Of a DNA stretch of 32,174 bases, positions 12,701 to 19,758 are shown in pieces. The position numbers were made by a program, and so were the translations under genes. The notes under the pieces are model-generated. The model searched no databases. It was not told where the DNA came from and saw nothing but the letters and a program-made list of their open reading frames with translations. Source of the stretch: Pseudomonadales bacterium (lineage in GTDB: Bacteria; Pseudomonadota; Gammaproteobacteria; Pseudomonadales; JAHRWD01). Where the stretch lies: positions 1-32,174 of the forward strand of contig JARGPR010000019.1 in assembly GCA_029210125.1 (NCBI GenBank). The letters run 5' to 3'. The stretch's first letter is position 1. Each line of letters starts with the position of its first letter.

Positions 12701-13369
12701 TTACTTGCTCATCCTACGGCGACGCGATGCACCAAACCCTAATAGGCCCAGTGCGATGAGTGCAATACTAGATGGCTCCGGCACATTGCCACCACTGACC
12801 GCGTTGGTACTCACGACAATATTATCCAGTCCAAAAGCCTCGTCTGTCCAAGGTTGATCGGTGTTTCCAATAAAATCGAAACTAATGGCAGCGGCGCTAT
12901 CGGCAAAGTTTAGTGAATAATGATAGGTGCTTGCTCCGCCATAAAAATGCCCATATCCCAACGCAGTTTGATCATGGGAAACTAGCGTACCGGTAGTTGG
13001 CCCAACTAGATAACCGCTGGAGTGGCCGTAGTAATCTTTGAAAATTTCAGTCCCATTCATCTCTAAAACGAAGTTATCACCATAAGTAGTGCCATCCAGG
13101 CTCTTAAGACCAATCACATCAAAGTCAATGGTTACTGAGGTATGAGCAGCAAGCCCAGTCAGTGAAAGCGTTGAGGTAGCTCCGTAGTTGAGAAAACCAA
13201 CAAATTTTTCGGTGCTTGGAGCAGTCTGCACGGTATTGGCTCCGGTGATGCCGGTAGCCGTTCCGGATGAGAAATCATTCGTGTAGACAACCGTAGCGGT
13301 TGAGTAAGACGCAAAACCCAAGCTCAAAGCCAATGCACTTGCAGCCAAAAATTGTTTCTTAATAGTCAT
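12701..13369 (-). CDS. PEP-CTERM sorting-signal protein
   Basis: This 222-residue exported protein begins with a clear signal peptide (about 1-25: KK, hydrophobic stretch, then SYSTA). The body is a beta-rich domain with TNDFSSGTATGITG and many Thr/Ser/Gly strands, like other PEP-CTERM surface proteins with lectin- or carbohydrate-binding-like folds. The C-terminus is VPEPSSIALIALGLLGFGASRRRR: the PEP motif, one transmembrane helix and an Arg cluster, as recognised by exosortase. Known PEP-CTERM proteins are tied to exopolysaccharide or biofilm matrix. No exosortase gene is in this window. ATG at 13369 is chosen because AGGAAGGA precedes it and the signal peptide follows directly; the longer frame from 13468 adds an unlikely cysteine-containing leader. 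Confidence 0.93.
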   Translation of the reverse strand: MTIKKQFLAASALALSLGFASYSTATVVYTNDFSSGTATGITGANTVQTAPSTEKFVGFLNYGATSTLSLTGLAAHTSVTIDFDVIGLKSLDGTTYGDNFVLEMNGTEIFKDYYGHSSGYLVGPTTGTLVSHDQTALGYGHFYGGASTYHYSLNFADSAAAISFDFIGNTDQPWTDEAFGLDNIVVSTNAVSGGNVPEPSSIALIALGLLGFGASRRRRMSK

Positions 13370-13554
13370 TCTAAATTCCTTCCTAGTGTTGTCACAGCAT
13401 GCGTTGCCATGAATCCCCATCACTGTTATGCGAACAATGAAGGTTAAAAAATGTTTTGGCCCAATCAATCAGAGCAGACTAACTTGATTAGCAACTACCT
13501 ACAAGCTAAATACGTGCCAACTATTTATTACCTTTATTAACAATTAGTTACATA

Positions 13555-13597
13555 TGTCAGATATTTATACATATAAAATATGTATAAATATCTGACA
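13555..13597. repeat. 43-bp perfect palindrome, AT-rich
   Basis: Two 20-base arms (13555-13574 starting TGTCAGATAT, and 13578-13597 ending ATATCTGACA) are exact reverse complements around a 3-base AAA loop. It lacks a flanking T run, so it is not a normal terminator. It is about 185 bases upstream of the PEP-CTERM start and about 25 bases before the sulfotransferase remnant. It could be an operator, a remnant of a small mobile element or a recombination scar. Confidence 0.85.
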
Positions 13598-13621
13598 CTT
13601 AATAGCGGCCTGTTTTTTATA

Positions 13622-13848
13622 GTTTAGGCCGCCACCTTCGAAAGCATGAAATCCAACGCAGACAACATTGCACCGGATGCGGAAAAAAACCTCTGGCAAA
13701 ACAATGAAGGTTTTTTAACAGTGGAAAAAGTGGTTAGTGGCAAGTATTTTTGAATGAAAAAGATATTGCCGCTCACTAACAACAGCTCAAGGAAAGAGCC
13801 TCACCAGAACTTGCCCACTGGCTGGAAAATGGCGGTGAGGTTGACTGA
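13622..13848 (+). pseudogene. Decayed 3' fragment of a sulfotransferase gene
   Basis: These bases repeat the last roughly 75 codons of the intact sulfotransferase at 11572-12513. Near-identical runs include the segment coding for ATFESMKSNADNIAPDAEKN and the end coding for LKERASPELA and WLENGGEV. The copy is broken: a stop replaces a Lys codon near its start (GTT TAG GCC), a base is lost in the T run of the GFFNSGK region (around 13711-13717), and TAA interrupts the segment corresponding to VYHQQL. Weak similarity may begin as far left as 13606. No start or upstream part of the gene is present. A hairpin terminator follows, as after the intact gene. It is non-functional as a protein gene. 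Confidence 0.93.
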
Positions 13849-13858
13849 GCAAGTTTCC

Positions 13859-13898
13859 ATAAAACGGAGGCAGCCAAACTTAGTTGTCTCCGTTTTAT
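13859..13898. terminator. Rho-independent terminator after the sulfotransferase remnant
   Basis: ATAAAACGGAGGCA (13859-13872) pairs with TGTCTCCGTTTTAT (13885-13898) with one mismatch, with A and T runs on the flanks. It sits 10 bases after the stop codon of the decayed sulfotransferase copy. Its sequence differs from the terminator after the intact gene. Confidence 0.85.
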
Positions 13899-14137
13899 AA
13901 AGCCCCCATTTTATAAGTAGCCCACCGTGGCCTCATAAATAGCACATCCCTATAGCACGATATGCGCCTACTCTGCATCGCGATATTGCTATTTGTAATC
14001 CTGTTTTACAACAGCCACACAAAGGTGAAGCTCATCACTTTCTTCGTTACCTGCCTCGTTACTTGACGCTCAACTTTGCAAAGCCTTATGGTTAGCGTCA
14101 ACCGATTACTACCTCAAACCATAACCCAGAGTTTATT
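13899..14137. other. Noncoding leader of the PEBP gene with an inverted repeat
   Basis: No supported gene is seen. TTGACGCT (14063-14070) and AGCGTCAA (14094-14101) are perfect 8-bp inverted copies separated by 23 bases, ending 36 bases before the PEBP start. This could be an operator or a leader hairpin; there is nothing to decide between them. Confidence 0.4.
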
Positions 14138-14686
14138 ATGAAAAATACCTTTCTAACTACACTGATATTTAGCCTGGCGCTGTCCAGTTTTGCGTATGCC
14201 GATGGCTTCACGCTGGAAAGCCCAGATGTACAAGGGCAGCTCAACAATGATCAGGTATTTAATGCCTTTGGCTGTAGCGGCAAAAATATCTCGCCACGAC
14301 TAACCTGGAAAAATGTACCTAAAGGAACCAAAAGCATCGCCATCACCATGTACGATCGGGATGCACCAACCGGCAGCGGTTTCTGGCACTGGCTAATATT
14401 TGATATTCCCGCCAGCGCCACATCACTTGAAACCAACGCCGGAAATCTAAATAAACCGATAGCACCCAAAGGCAGCATTCAAAGCACCACCAGTTTTGGC
14501 ACCCCAGGATATGGTGGTTCATGCCCACCAAAGGGAAGCGGCCCTCACCAATATACCTTCACCGCACATGCGCTTAAGGTTACAACCCTCGGATTAAACC
14601 AGCAGACAACACCCGCACTGGTAGGGTTTAACCTTAGCGCCCACACACTGGCTAAGGCCTCTGTTGTTCTCTACTACAGTCGCTAG
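14138..14686 (+). CDS. Exported PEBP family (YbhB/YbcL-like) protein
   Basis: This 182-residue protein has a signal peptide (about 1-21, cleavage after AYA) and a phosphatidylethanolamine-binding-protein fold. Family landmarks are FGCSGKNISPRLTW, the ligand-site motif YDRDAPTGSGFWHWLIFDIP, GTPGYGGSCPPKGSGPHQYTFTAHAL and a C-terminal LAKASVVLYY strand. Bacterial members (YbhB/YbcL) bind small anionic or lipid ligands; the role here is unknown and location should be periplasmic. The stop codon overlaps a GTG of the downstream SDR gene, so the two are probably transcribed together, perhaps with gcdH and the MBL gene, which follow with short spacing. Confidence 0.93.
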   Translation: MKNTFLTTLIFSLALSSFAYADGFTLESPDVQGQLNNDQVFNAFGCSGKNISPRLTWKNVPKGTKSIAITMYDRDAPTGSGFWHWLIFDIPASATSLETNAGNLNKPIAPKGSIQSTTSFGTPGYGGSCPPKGSGPHQYTFTAHALKVTTLGLNQQTTPALVGFNLSAHTLAKASVVLYYSR

Positions 14687-14709
14687 TGCACTCAGCGGGA
14701 ATTGATCAA

Positions 14710-15411
14710 GTGAAAGGTAAACGCGTATTAATTATTGGTGGTGGCACAGGAATAGGCCTGTGCCTTGCGGAAAAGCTAATCAAGCTGGGAGCAACGGTTG
14801 TCGTTGCATCTCGTGACCTTGAGAAGCTGCAGCTTGTAGTCGCCAAAATGGGTGCGAATGCCTCCGCATATCAACTGGATGCCAGTGATGAGCAAGCTGT
14901 GATCCAGTTTTTCTCGGCAGTTGGGGAGTTTGATCATTTAGTAGCGACGATACGACCGGATCATCTAACCGCCCCATTCAATAAAACAACACCATCAAGC
15001 TCCCGTGGTGCATTTGATGCGAAATTCTGGGGGCAGTATTACCTGGCTCATCACTGCCTAAATAATATTTCAAAAAATGGCAGCATCCTGTTCACATCGG
15101 GCATTGCTGCCGCAAGAGGCTACCGCGGGTTTTCATCGACCGCAGCGATAAATGGTGCCATCGAATCCCTGACAAAATCCCTGGCAGTTGAGCTCGCGCC
15201 GGTTCGCGTAAACACCGTATCACCGGGATTTATTGAGCGTAGCGCAGAGGATATTGAGCGCTGGGATATGGTTCAGAACCTGGGTGCTCGTATACCTGCA
15301 GAGCGTCTCGGCACCCAGGCCGAAGCCGCCGAGGCGTACATTTATTTGCTACAAAATCGGTATACAACCGGCACAATTCTCACGGTAGATGGCGGCGAAT
15401 TATCTGCCTGA
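14710..15411 (+). CDS. SDR-fold protein lacking the YxxxK catalytic motif
   Basis: The Rossmann fold of a short-chain dehydrogenase/reductase is clear: GGGTGIG near the N-terminus, an NAG-region replaced by LVATIRP, SILFTSG, the RVNTVSPGFI stretch after helix F and a C-terminal TGTILTVDGGE. The segment that should read Y-x-x-x-K, just before the helix ending ELAP, reads FSSTAAINGAIESL, so by alignment both Tyr and Lys are missing. It therefore may not be a classical reductase. I prefer GTG at 14710, with GGGA upstream; another GTG at 14686 overlaps the PEBP stop codon. The next gene, gcdH, begins 27 bases after its stop. A second SDR with the same missing motif is at 27352-28059. Confidence 0.88.
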   Translation: MKGKRVLIIGGGTGIGLCLAEKLIKLGATVVVASRDLEKLQLVVAKMGANASAYQLDASDEQAVIQFFSAVGEFDHLVATIRPDHLTAPFNKTTPSSSRGAFDAKFWGQYYLAHHCLNNISKNGSILFTSGIAAARGYRGFSSTAAINGAIESLTKSLAVELAPVRVNTVSPGFIERSAEDIERWDMVQNLGARIPAERLGTQAEAAEAYIYLLQNRYTTGTILTVDGGELSA

Positions 15412-15438
15412 ATGTGAGCGAATCCACTGGAGGTTTTT

Positions 15439-16620
15439 ATGACGACTAAGCTTGGAAAATTTGACTGGCAAGACCCCTTTCTAATTGAGCAACAACTCAG
15501 TGAAGATGAGCGGATGATCATGCTCAGCGCTCGACAATATGCGCAGGATAAATTACAGCCAAATGCGCAGATGGCGTTTCGTAACGAGTATGTTGATCGT
15601 AATATTTTTCTTGAAATGGGTTCCCTCGGGCTATTGGGCGCAACCATAAAAGGCTACGGCTGCTCGGGGGTTAACTACGTAAGTTATGGTCTGATCGCCA
15701 GAGAAATCGAACGTGTGGATTCCGGTTATCGCTCCATGATGAGCGTTCAATCCAGCCTGGTGATGCACCCTATCTATGCCTACGGATCAGAAGCACAGAA
15801 GCAGAAATACCTGCCCAAATTAGCCACCGGAGAATGGGTTGGCTGTTTTGGCCTCACCGAACCAGACCACGGCTCAGACCCCGGCAGCATGATCACCCGC
15901 GCCAAAACCGTCGATGGTGGTTACAGCCTGTCCGGCAATAAAATGTGGATCACCAACTCCCCCATCGCAGATATTTTTGTAGTCTGGGCCAAAACCGACG
16001 ATGGCGTCATTCGTGGTTTTGTACTTGAGAAAGGGATGAAGGGGCTAAGCACACCAAAAATCGAAGGCAAACTTGCGCTGCGCGCCTCGGTCACCGGTGA
16101 AATCGTAATGGATGAAGTAGTGGTATCCGAAGAACACCTATTGCCCAACGTACAGGGTTTAAAAGGGCCCTTCGGCTGCCTTAATGCGGCTCGCCTGGGT
16201 ATTTCATGGGGGGCACTCGGCGCCGCTGAAACCTGCTGGAAAACCGCCAGACAGTATGTAATGGATCGTAAACAGTTCAATCGGCCTTTGGCTGCAAACC
16301 AGTTAATACAGATGAAGCTGTCCAATATGCAAACTGAGATCCACCTGGGCTTGTTGGGCGCACTACAGGCCACACGCCTGCATGATCAAGGCAAACTTGG
16401 CGTAGAGTTAATCTCATTAATGAAGCGCAACAACTGCTCAAAATCGTTAGAAATTGCCCGGGTAGCACGGGACATGCTTGGTGGTAATGGTATCTCGGAT
16501 GAATTCCCGGTGATGCGTCATATGCTGAATCTTGAAGTCGTCAATACCTATGAAGGCACTGCGGATATTCACGCCCTGATTCTTGGCCGCGCGCAAACGG
16601 ACATTCAGGCATTTTTCTAG
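15439..16620 (+). CDS. gcdH: Glutaryl-CoA dehydrogenase
   Basis: GcdH oxidises and decarboxylates glutaryl-CoA to crotonyl-CoA in lysine, tryptophan and related dicarboxylate breakdown, passing electrons to ETF. The 393-residue protein shows the family start [20 protein letters not shown], the substrate segment [19 protein letters not shown] with the Arg that binds the free carboxylate, the FAD motif [22 protein letters not shown] and [12 protein letters not shown]. The catalytic Glu lies in [15 protein letters not shown] (about residue 372). The Arg and the NTYEGT context separate it from ordinary acyl-CoA dehydrogenases. GGAGG precedes ATG at 15439. It sits between an SDR-fold gene and an MBL gene on the same strand, suggesting a degradative operon. 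Confidence 0.95.
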   Translation: MTTKLGKFDWQDPFLIEQQLSEDERMIMLSARQYAQDKLQPNAQMAFRNEYVDRNIFLEMGSLGLLGATIKGYGCSGVNYVSYGLIAREIERVDSGYRSMMSVQSSLVMHPIYAYGSEAQKQKYLPKLATGEWVGCFGLTEPDHGSDPGSMITRAKTVDGGYSLSGNKMWITNSPIADIFVVWAKTDDGVIRGFVLEKGMKGLSTPKIEGKLALRASVTGEIVMDEVVVSEEHLLPNVQGLKGPFGCLNAARLGISWGALGAAETCWKTARQYVMDRKQFNRPLAANQLIQMKLSNMQTEIHLGLLGALQATRLHDQGKLGVELISLMKRNNCSKSLEIARVARDMLGGNGISDEFPVMRHMLNLEVVNTYEGTADIHALILGRAQTDIQAFF

Positions 16621-16679
16621 CCGCTAATGTTGTTCAGCTAACAATGAAATAAGGCTTTGCACCAGAGAGGGAATTTCTG

Positions 16680-17441
16680 ATGGATCTACAACTATACGCA
16701 ATGACCTGCGGTTGGCTGACCATGCCAATGCAAACCATAATCGGTGGCGAAGACGGCAGCATTAAAATCCCGATCCCCGCATATCTGATTCGCCACCCAA
16801 AGGGCACTGTGCTGTTCGATACCGGAATGAGCCTCAAAGCCCAACAAGATCCAGCGGAGTTTTTGGGGGATGCTAGCGCCTTTATACAGGTTCATTTCGC
16901 CAACGATGAAGATATTCAGAGCCGCCTTCAACTGCTGGATATTGATGTTGGCGATATCGATATGGTGATCAACTCCCACCTTCACTTTGATCATGCCGGT
17001 GGTAATGCATTTATTCCTGACGCACGTATTCTTGTGCAGAAAAACGAGTGGGATGCAGCCCACGAACCGGACTTTATTGAGTCCTTTGCCTATCAGCCCG
17101 AGGAGTACGATCTGGGGCAGGATATTGTACTGATCAACGGCGCCCATGATCTGTTTGGCGATCGCAGCGTAAATCTGATACCGACACCAGGGCACACCCC
17201 CGGCCACCAATCCCTGCTTATTAAAACCAAACAACGGCAGATATTGTTAGCCGGTGATGCCTGTTATTTACGGCGCACTTTAGAAGAGATGCGGCTACCT
17301 GCCATAGTGCACGATGCGGATGAGATGCTTAAATCTCTGCGGGCGCTAAAAAAACTTGAAGCAAAAGGTGCAGAGATTTTTTATGGGCATGACCCGGAGT
17401 TCTGGAATAGCGTTCCGCAGGTGCCAGCTCGGATACTGTGA
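16680..17441 (+). CDS. Metallo-beta-lactamase fold protein, AHL-lactonase-like
   Basis: This 253-residue hydrolase carries the dinuclear metal motif HLHFDHAGG (His100, His102, Asp104, His105), a further His in TPGHTPGH, the bridging Asp in LLAGDACY and a last His in YGHDPEFW. The N-terminus with IPIPAYLIRHPKGTVLFDTG matches the AttM/AiiA N-acyl homoserine lactonase subfamily. It may open a lactone, either a quorum-sensing signal or a metabolic lactone; the substrate is not decided by sequence. AGAGAGGG lies upstream of ATG at 16680. It is the last chromosomal-looking gene before the cassette region and follows gcdH by 59 bases. Confidence 0.9.
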   Translation: MDLQLYAMTCGWLTMPMQTIIGGEDGSIKIPIPAYLIRHPKGTVLFDTGMSLKAQQDPAEFLGDASAFIQVHFANDEDIQSRLQLLDIDVGDIDMVINSHLHFDHAGGNAFIPDARILVQKNEWDAAHEPDFIESFAYQPEEYDLGQDIVLINGAHDLFGDRSVNLIPTPGHTPGHQSLLIKTKQRQILLAGDACYLRRTLEEMRLPAIVHDADEMLKSLRALKKLEAKGAEIFYGHDPEFWNSVPQVPARIL

Positions 17442-17502
17442 GTGGATCGGCGCAGGAAACACCTAACGAGCCATTGTCTAGGTTTGCTATGTTAATATCA
17501 CA

Positions 17503-17527
17503 ATAGGTGGAAAACCTATCCACCTAT
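17503..17527. repeat. Inverted repeat at the left edge of the cassette region
   Basis: ATAGGTGGA (17503-17511) and TCCACCTAT (17519-17527) are perfect 9-bp inverted copies with a 7-base loop. It lies 61 bases past the MBL stop codon and 61 bases before the first cassette gene. No T run follows. Its role (operator, weak terminator or boundary element) is not decided. Confidence 0.6.
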
Positions 17528-17588
17528 ATACAAGTAATACGAGGACAATTGGTTACTCTAATCAACACTGTTATAAATCATTGCAAAA

Positions 17589-17876
17589 ATGACTAAAGGA
17601 TTGATAGTAATAAGTTCTTTTGCCATTGCTTTGATGGTAGTTTCACAATTAGTGCTAGGAATGCACCCTGATGTAAAAGAGTTTTTAGATTCGTTCTCTT
17701 CGACGAAAGATTATCTAAACTCCTTGCCAGAGTATAGAGATCATCCATTAACTCAATTTCGTGAATTTTGGGTTTCTCACTACAAGGTTCTTAGGAGTAT
17801 ATTTGTAGTATCAATTTTAGTGTTAATTTTGAGTTGTACTAAGTATTTTATGACGAGCTCAAATAATAATGCATAA
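17589..17876 (+). CDS. Hypothetical two-helix membrane protein (cassette gene)
   Basis: This 95-residue protein has hydrophobic segments at about 3-24 and 67-84, separated by a polar loop of some 40 residues rich in Asp, Ser and aromatic residues (SFSSTKDYLNSLPEYRDHP). I do not recognise a family. The gene is AT-rich compared with gcdH and the MBL gene to its left. Its TAA stop lies inside the start of an attC site, the usual arrangement in integron gene cassettes. No attC is seen on its left side, so it may be the first cassette or a captured end. Confidence 0.65.
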   Translation: MTKGLIVISSFAIALMVVSQLVLGMHPDVKEFLDSFSSTKDYLNSLPEYRDHPLTQFREFWVSHYKVLRSIFVVSILVLILSCTKYFMTSSNNNA

Positions 17877-17947
17877 CAAGCACGTCAAGTTGTTCGCTAT
17901 GCTCACTGGGACGCTCGCACCTCGCGCCCCTTATTTAAAGCGTTAGC
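17873..17947 (+). repeat. attC site 1
   Basis: The site begins ATAACAAGCACGTCAAG, overlapping the stop codon of the preceding gene, and ends AAAGCGTTAGC (core GTTAGC at 17943-17947 plus flank). The interior is an imperfectly self-complementary GC-rich stretch (GTTCGC and GCGCC elements). Length is about 75 bases, in the normal range for attC, and the next reading frame starts 4 bases later. Confidence 0.78.
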
Positions 17948-17950
17948 AAT

Positions 17951-18673
17951 ATGGTCATAATGAAGTGTAAATTGTGCAGGAAGGATAAACCGTTAAAAAA
18001 ATCACATATAATTCCTGAATTTTTGTATTCAAAATTATACGATGAAAAACATCGATTTCATGAAATACACATTGACGCAAAGAAAAAAAACAGGCTTCCA
18101 CAAAAAGGTGTTAGAGAGCATCTTTTATGTGGTGAGTGTGAGCAATATTTTTCAAAATTTGAACGTTACGCTAGCTTGGTACTAAATAGCGGCTTTGAAT
18201 TAACTGTAAAAACAATCGACGGGATACTTAATTTTGAAGGTGTTGAATATACTCAATTCAAACTATTCTCACTCTCTATTTTGTGGCGCGCCAGTATTTC
18301 CTCTTTAGATTTCTTCTCAGAGGTTAATTTAGGCTCACATGAAGAGGTTATTAGAAAACTATTAATCTCTGGGGAAGCAGGTAAAGAACAAGATTATCCT
18401 TTTCTTTTATCTCCGATTTTACATGAAAACGAAATACAAGAAGCATTAATAGTTAAACCTACACTAAGTGCAATTGATAATAATGAAGCATATAGGTTTG
18501 TTTATGGCGGGATAGCTTGGGTGTTTGTAATTAGTGAAAACAAAGTTCCTGATATTGTAGTTCAAGCATCAATTAGTAAGGCCGGTATTCTCAAAATGAT
18601 CCCGTGGCAAATGACTAAAATGGGATTTATAATAGGTATGGCTGAAGACGCTATTAGAAACGGTAAGTTGTAA
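17951..18673 (+). CDS. Hypothetical CxxC/CxxC HNH-like zinc protein (cassette gene)
   Basis: The N-terminal 65 residues carry CKLC (Cys6, Cys9), then KKSHIIPEFLY with His19, and LLCGECEQ (Cys60, Cys63). This CxxC-His-CxxC layout looks like the zinc-ribbon and His core of HNH-related domains, and proteins with the SHIIPEF motif are common as uncharacterised genes. The remaining 170 residues are a mixed alpha/beta region I do not recognise. A DNA-related or nuclease role is an inference only. The start may be ATG at 17951 or the in-frame ATG at 17960; neither has a clear ribosome binding site. The gene is bounded by attC sites on both sides, making it a textbook cassette. Confidence 0.75.
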   Translation: MVIMKCKLCRKDKPLKKSHIIPEFLYSKLYDEKHRFHEIHIDAKKKNRLPQKGVREHLLCGECEQYFSKFERYASLVLNSGFELTVKTIDGILNFEGVEYTQFKLFSLSILWRASISSLDFFSEVNLGSHEEVIRKLLISGEAGKEQDYPFLLSPILHENEIQEALIVKPTLSAIDNNEAYRFVYGGIAWVFVISENKVPDIVVQASISKAGILKMIPWQMTKMGFIIGMAEDAIRNGKL

Positions 18674-18678
18674 ATATC

Positions 18679-18746
18679 GCTAACAATGCCATCAATCTCA
18701 CCGCTTTACGCTGCGCTTCAAGTGGCAAATTACGGCGGCGTTAGGC
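18679..18746 (+). repeat. attC site 2
   Basis: GCTAACA (18679-18685) and GTTAGGC (18740-18746) are the outer core elements, the second matching GTTRRRY exactly. Inside, TGCCA (18686-18690 region) pairs with TGGCA (18723-18727), with further pairing around a CGCTTTACGCTGCGC centre. It starts 5 bases after a stop codon and ends 11 bases before the next ATG. Confidence 0.85.
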
Positions 18747-18757
18747 GTAAAACCATT

Positions 18758-19195
18758 ATGAAAGAAATCCAAAGTATTGATATAGCTCTCGAACAGCTCG
18801 AGACGGCACTGAGGCTATACAAAGAAACCGAGGAGTATATCTCTGTAATTACCCTAGCGGGTGCAGCTGAAGAAATTCTAGGAAAGGTTTGCAGAGAGCA
18901 AGATATCGAAAATTCTTTGGAGCAAATGCAGCGCTCCTTCTACTTGATCCGTAAAATTAGGTTTGGTGATCAAGCGACTGACGAGAGAAAACAATCCGAT
19001 AAATGGCTAGCTGATAGAGCAAACAGTGCTCGCAATAAAGCAAAGCATGCAAATCCCGTAAGAGAGCCTGTACTAACATTTGATGTAAAAGAAGAAGCTA
19101 AAGATTTACTCGGGCGGGCATTGGACAATTGGTGGGCGCTTGGGAAGCCGTATAGCCCTACAATGTTAGAGTTTCACAACAATAAAAACGTATAA
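18758..19195 (+). CDS. Hypothetical helical protein, possibly HEPN-like (cassette gene)
   Basis: This 145-residue, almost wholly helical protein starts with IDIALEQLETALRLY and contains ITLAGAAEEILGK (about 31-43). It then has SARNKAKHANP, where Arg92 and His97 form an R-x4-H pattern. R-x4-6-H is the active-site signature of HEPN-domain ribonucleases, and the long-helix context fits, so I suggest a HEPN-like protein; this is not proven. No antitoxin-like partner is adjacent, which argues for caution. ATG at 18758 is chosen because it follows the attC site directly; a longer frame from 18686 would run through the attC. The stop codon overlaps attC site 3. Confidence 0.72.
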   Translation: MKEIQSIDIALEQLETALRLYKETEEYISVITLAGAAEEILGKVCREQDIENSLEQMQRSFYLIRKIRFGDQATDERKQSDKWLADRANSARNKAKHANPVREPVLTFDVKEEAKDLLGRALDNWWALGKPYSPTMLEFHNNKNV

Positions 19196-19267
19196 CACGG
19201 CCAGCAAGCATCGCTCATTACATACGCTGGACCTCGTTTCACTCGGCCGCCTCTGGCTGCGTTAAAT
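19192..19267 (+). repeat. attC site 3
   Basis: ATAACAC (19192-19198) overlaps the preceding stop codon, and GTTAAAT (19261-19267) matches GTTRRRY. GCCAG (19200-19204) pairs with CTGGC (19253-19257) as the inner stem. Length is 76 bases. The next gene begins 13 bases later behind a GGAGAG ribosome binding site. Confidence 0.85.
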
Positions 19268-19280
19268 TTTTTGGAGAGAT

Positions 19281-19727
19281 ATGGAAATGATTCTAGATTA
19301 TGCAGGGATAGCTTTAGGGGTTCTATCTATAATTTTTAGTTGGTATTACGGTTCTAAGCCAATCAGGAAGCAGAGAAAGATACTGGAACACGAGAAAGAG
19401 CTTTCCAAGATAGAAAACTATTCCAAAACTACAGGGTATAAGCACATGATCCATGACTGCTTTACGGTGTTGTTTTACTCATTATCCTTATTTCTTGTTT
19501 CTCTTGGCATTCAGCAGTCATTGCTCACAATAATTTCAGAGCCGACAGCTGTTCTGTTTATCAAGCAAATTACAGCTGGCCTATTTATTGGGGCAGGTGT
19601 CGTTCTATTTGATATGTTTATTACTTTGGTTAAATCCTATGAGCCAGAGAAGGCAAAAGACAAATTGAGTAGTAAGATTCATAAAATTGCAAAACCAAAT
19701 TTAGCAAATGGCAGAGAAAGGCGTTAA
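19281..19727 (+). CDS. Hypothetical three-helix membrane protein (cassette gene)
   Basis: This 148-residue protein has a first membrane segment at about 4-23 (ILDYAGIALGVLSIIFSWYYG). A charged, Lys/Glu-rich stretch (about 25-50) could form a short coiled coil, and two more membrane segments lie at about 58-84 and 92-118. A basic C-terminal tail ends NGRERR. I do not recognise a family. GGAGAG lies upstream of ATG at 19281. The stop codon is inside GCGTTAAAAA (19721-19730), which resembles the right-hand core of an attC site without its left half, so the boundary with the next gene appears to be a partial or deleted attC. Confidence 0.7.
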   Translation: MEMILDYAGIALGVLSIIFSWYYGSKPIRKQRKILEHEKELSKIENYSKTTGYKHMIHDCFTVLFYSLSLFLVSLGIQQSLLTIISEPTAVLFIKQITAGLFIGAGVVLFDMFITLVKSYEPEKAKDKLSSKIHKIAKPNLANGRERR

Positions 19728-19758
19728 AAACCTTAGTCACCTAATTAGAGTATGTACC

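Noticed and set aside
13962..14066. 34-codon hydrophobic reading frame upstream of the PEBP gene
   Set aside because: It has no ribosome binding site and no family resemblance, and its stop region coincides with an inverted repeat; a random frame is more likely.
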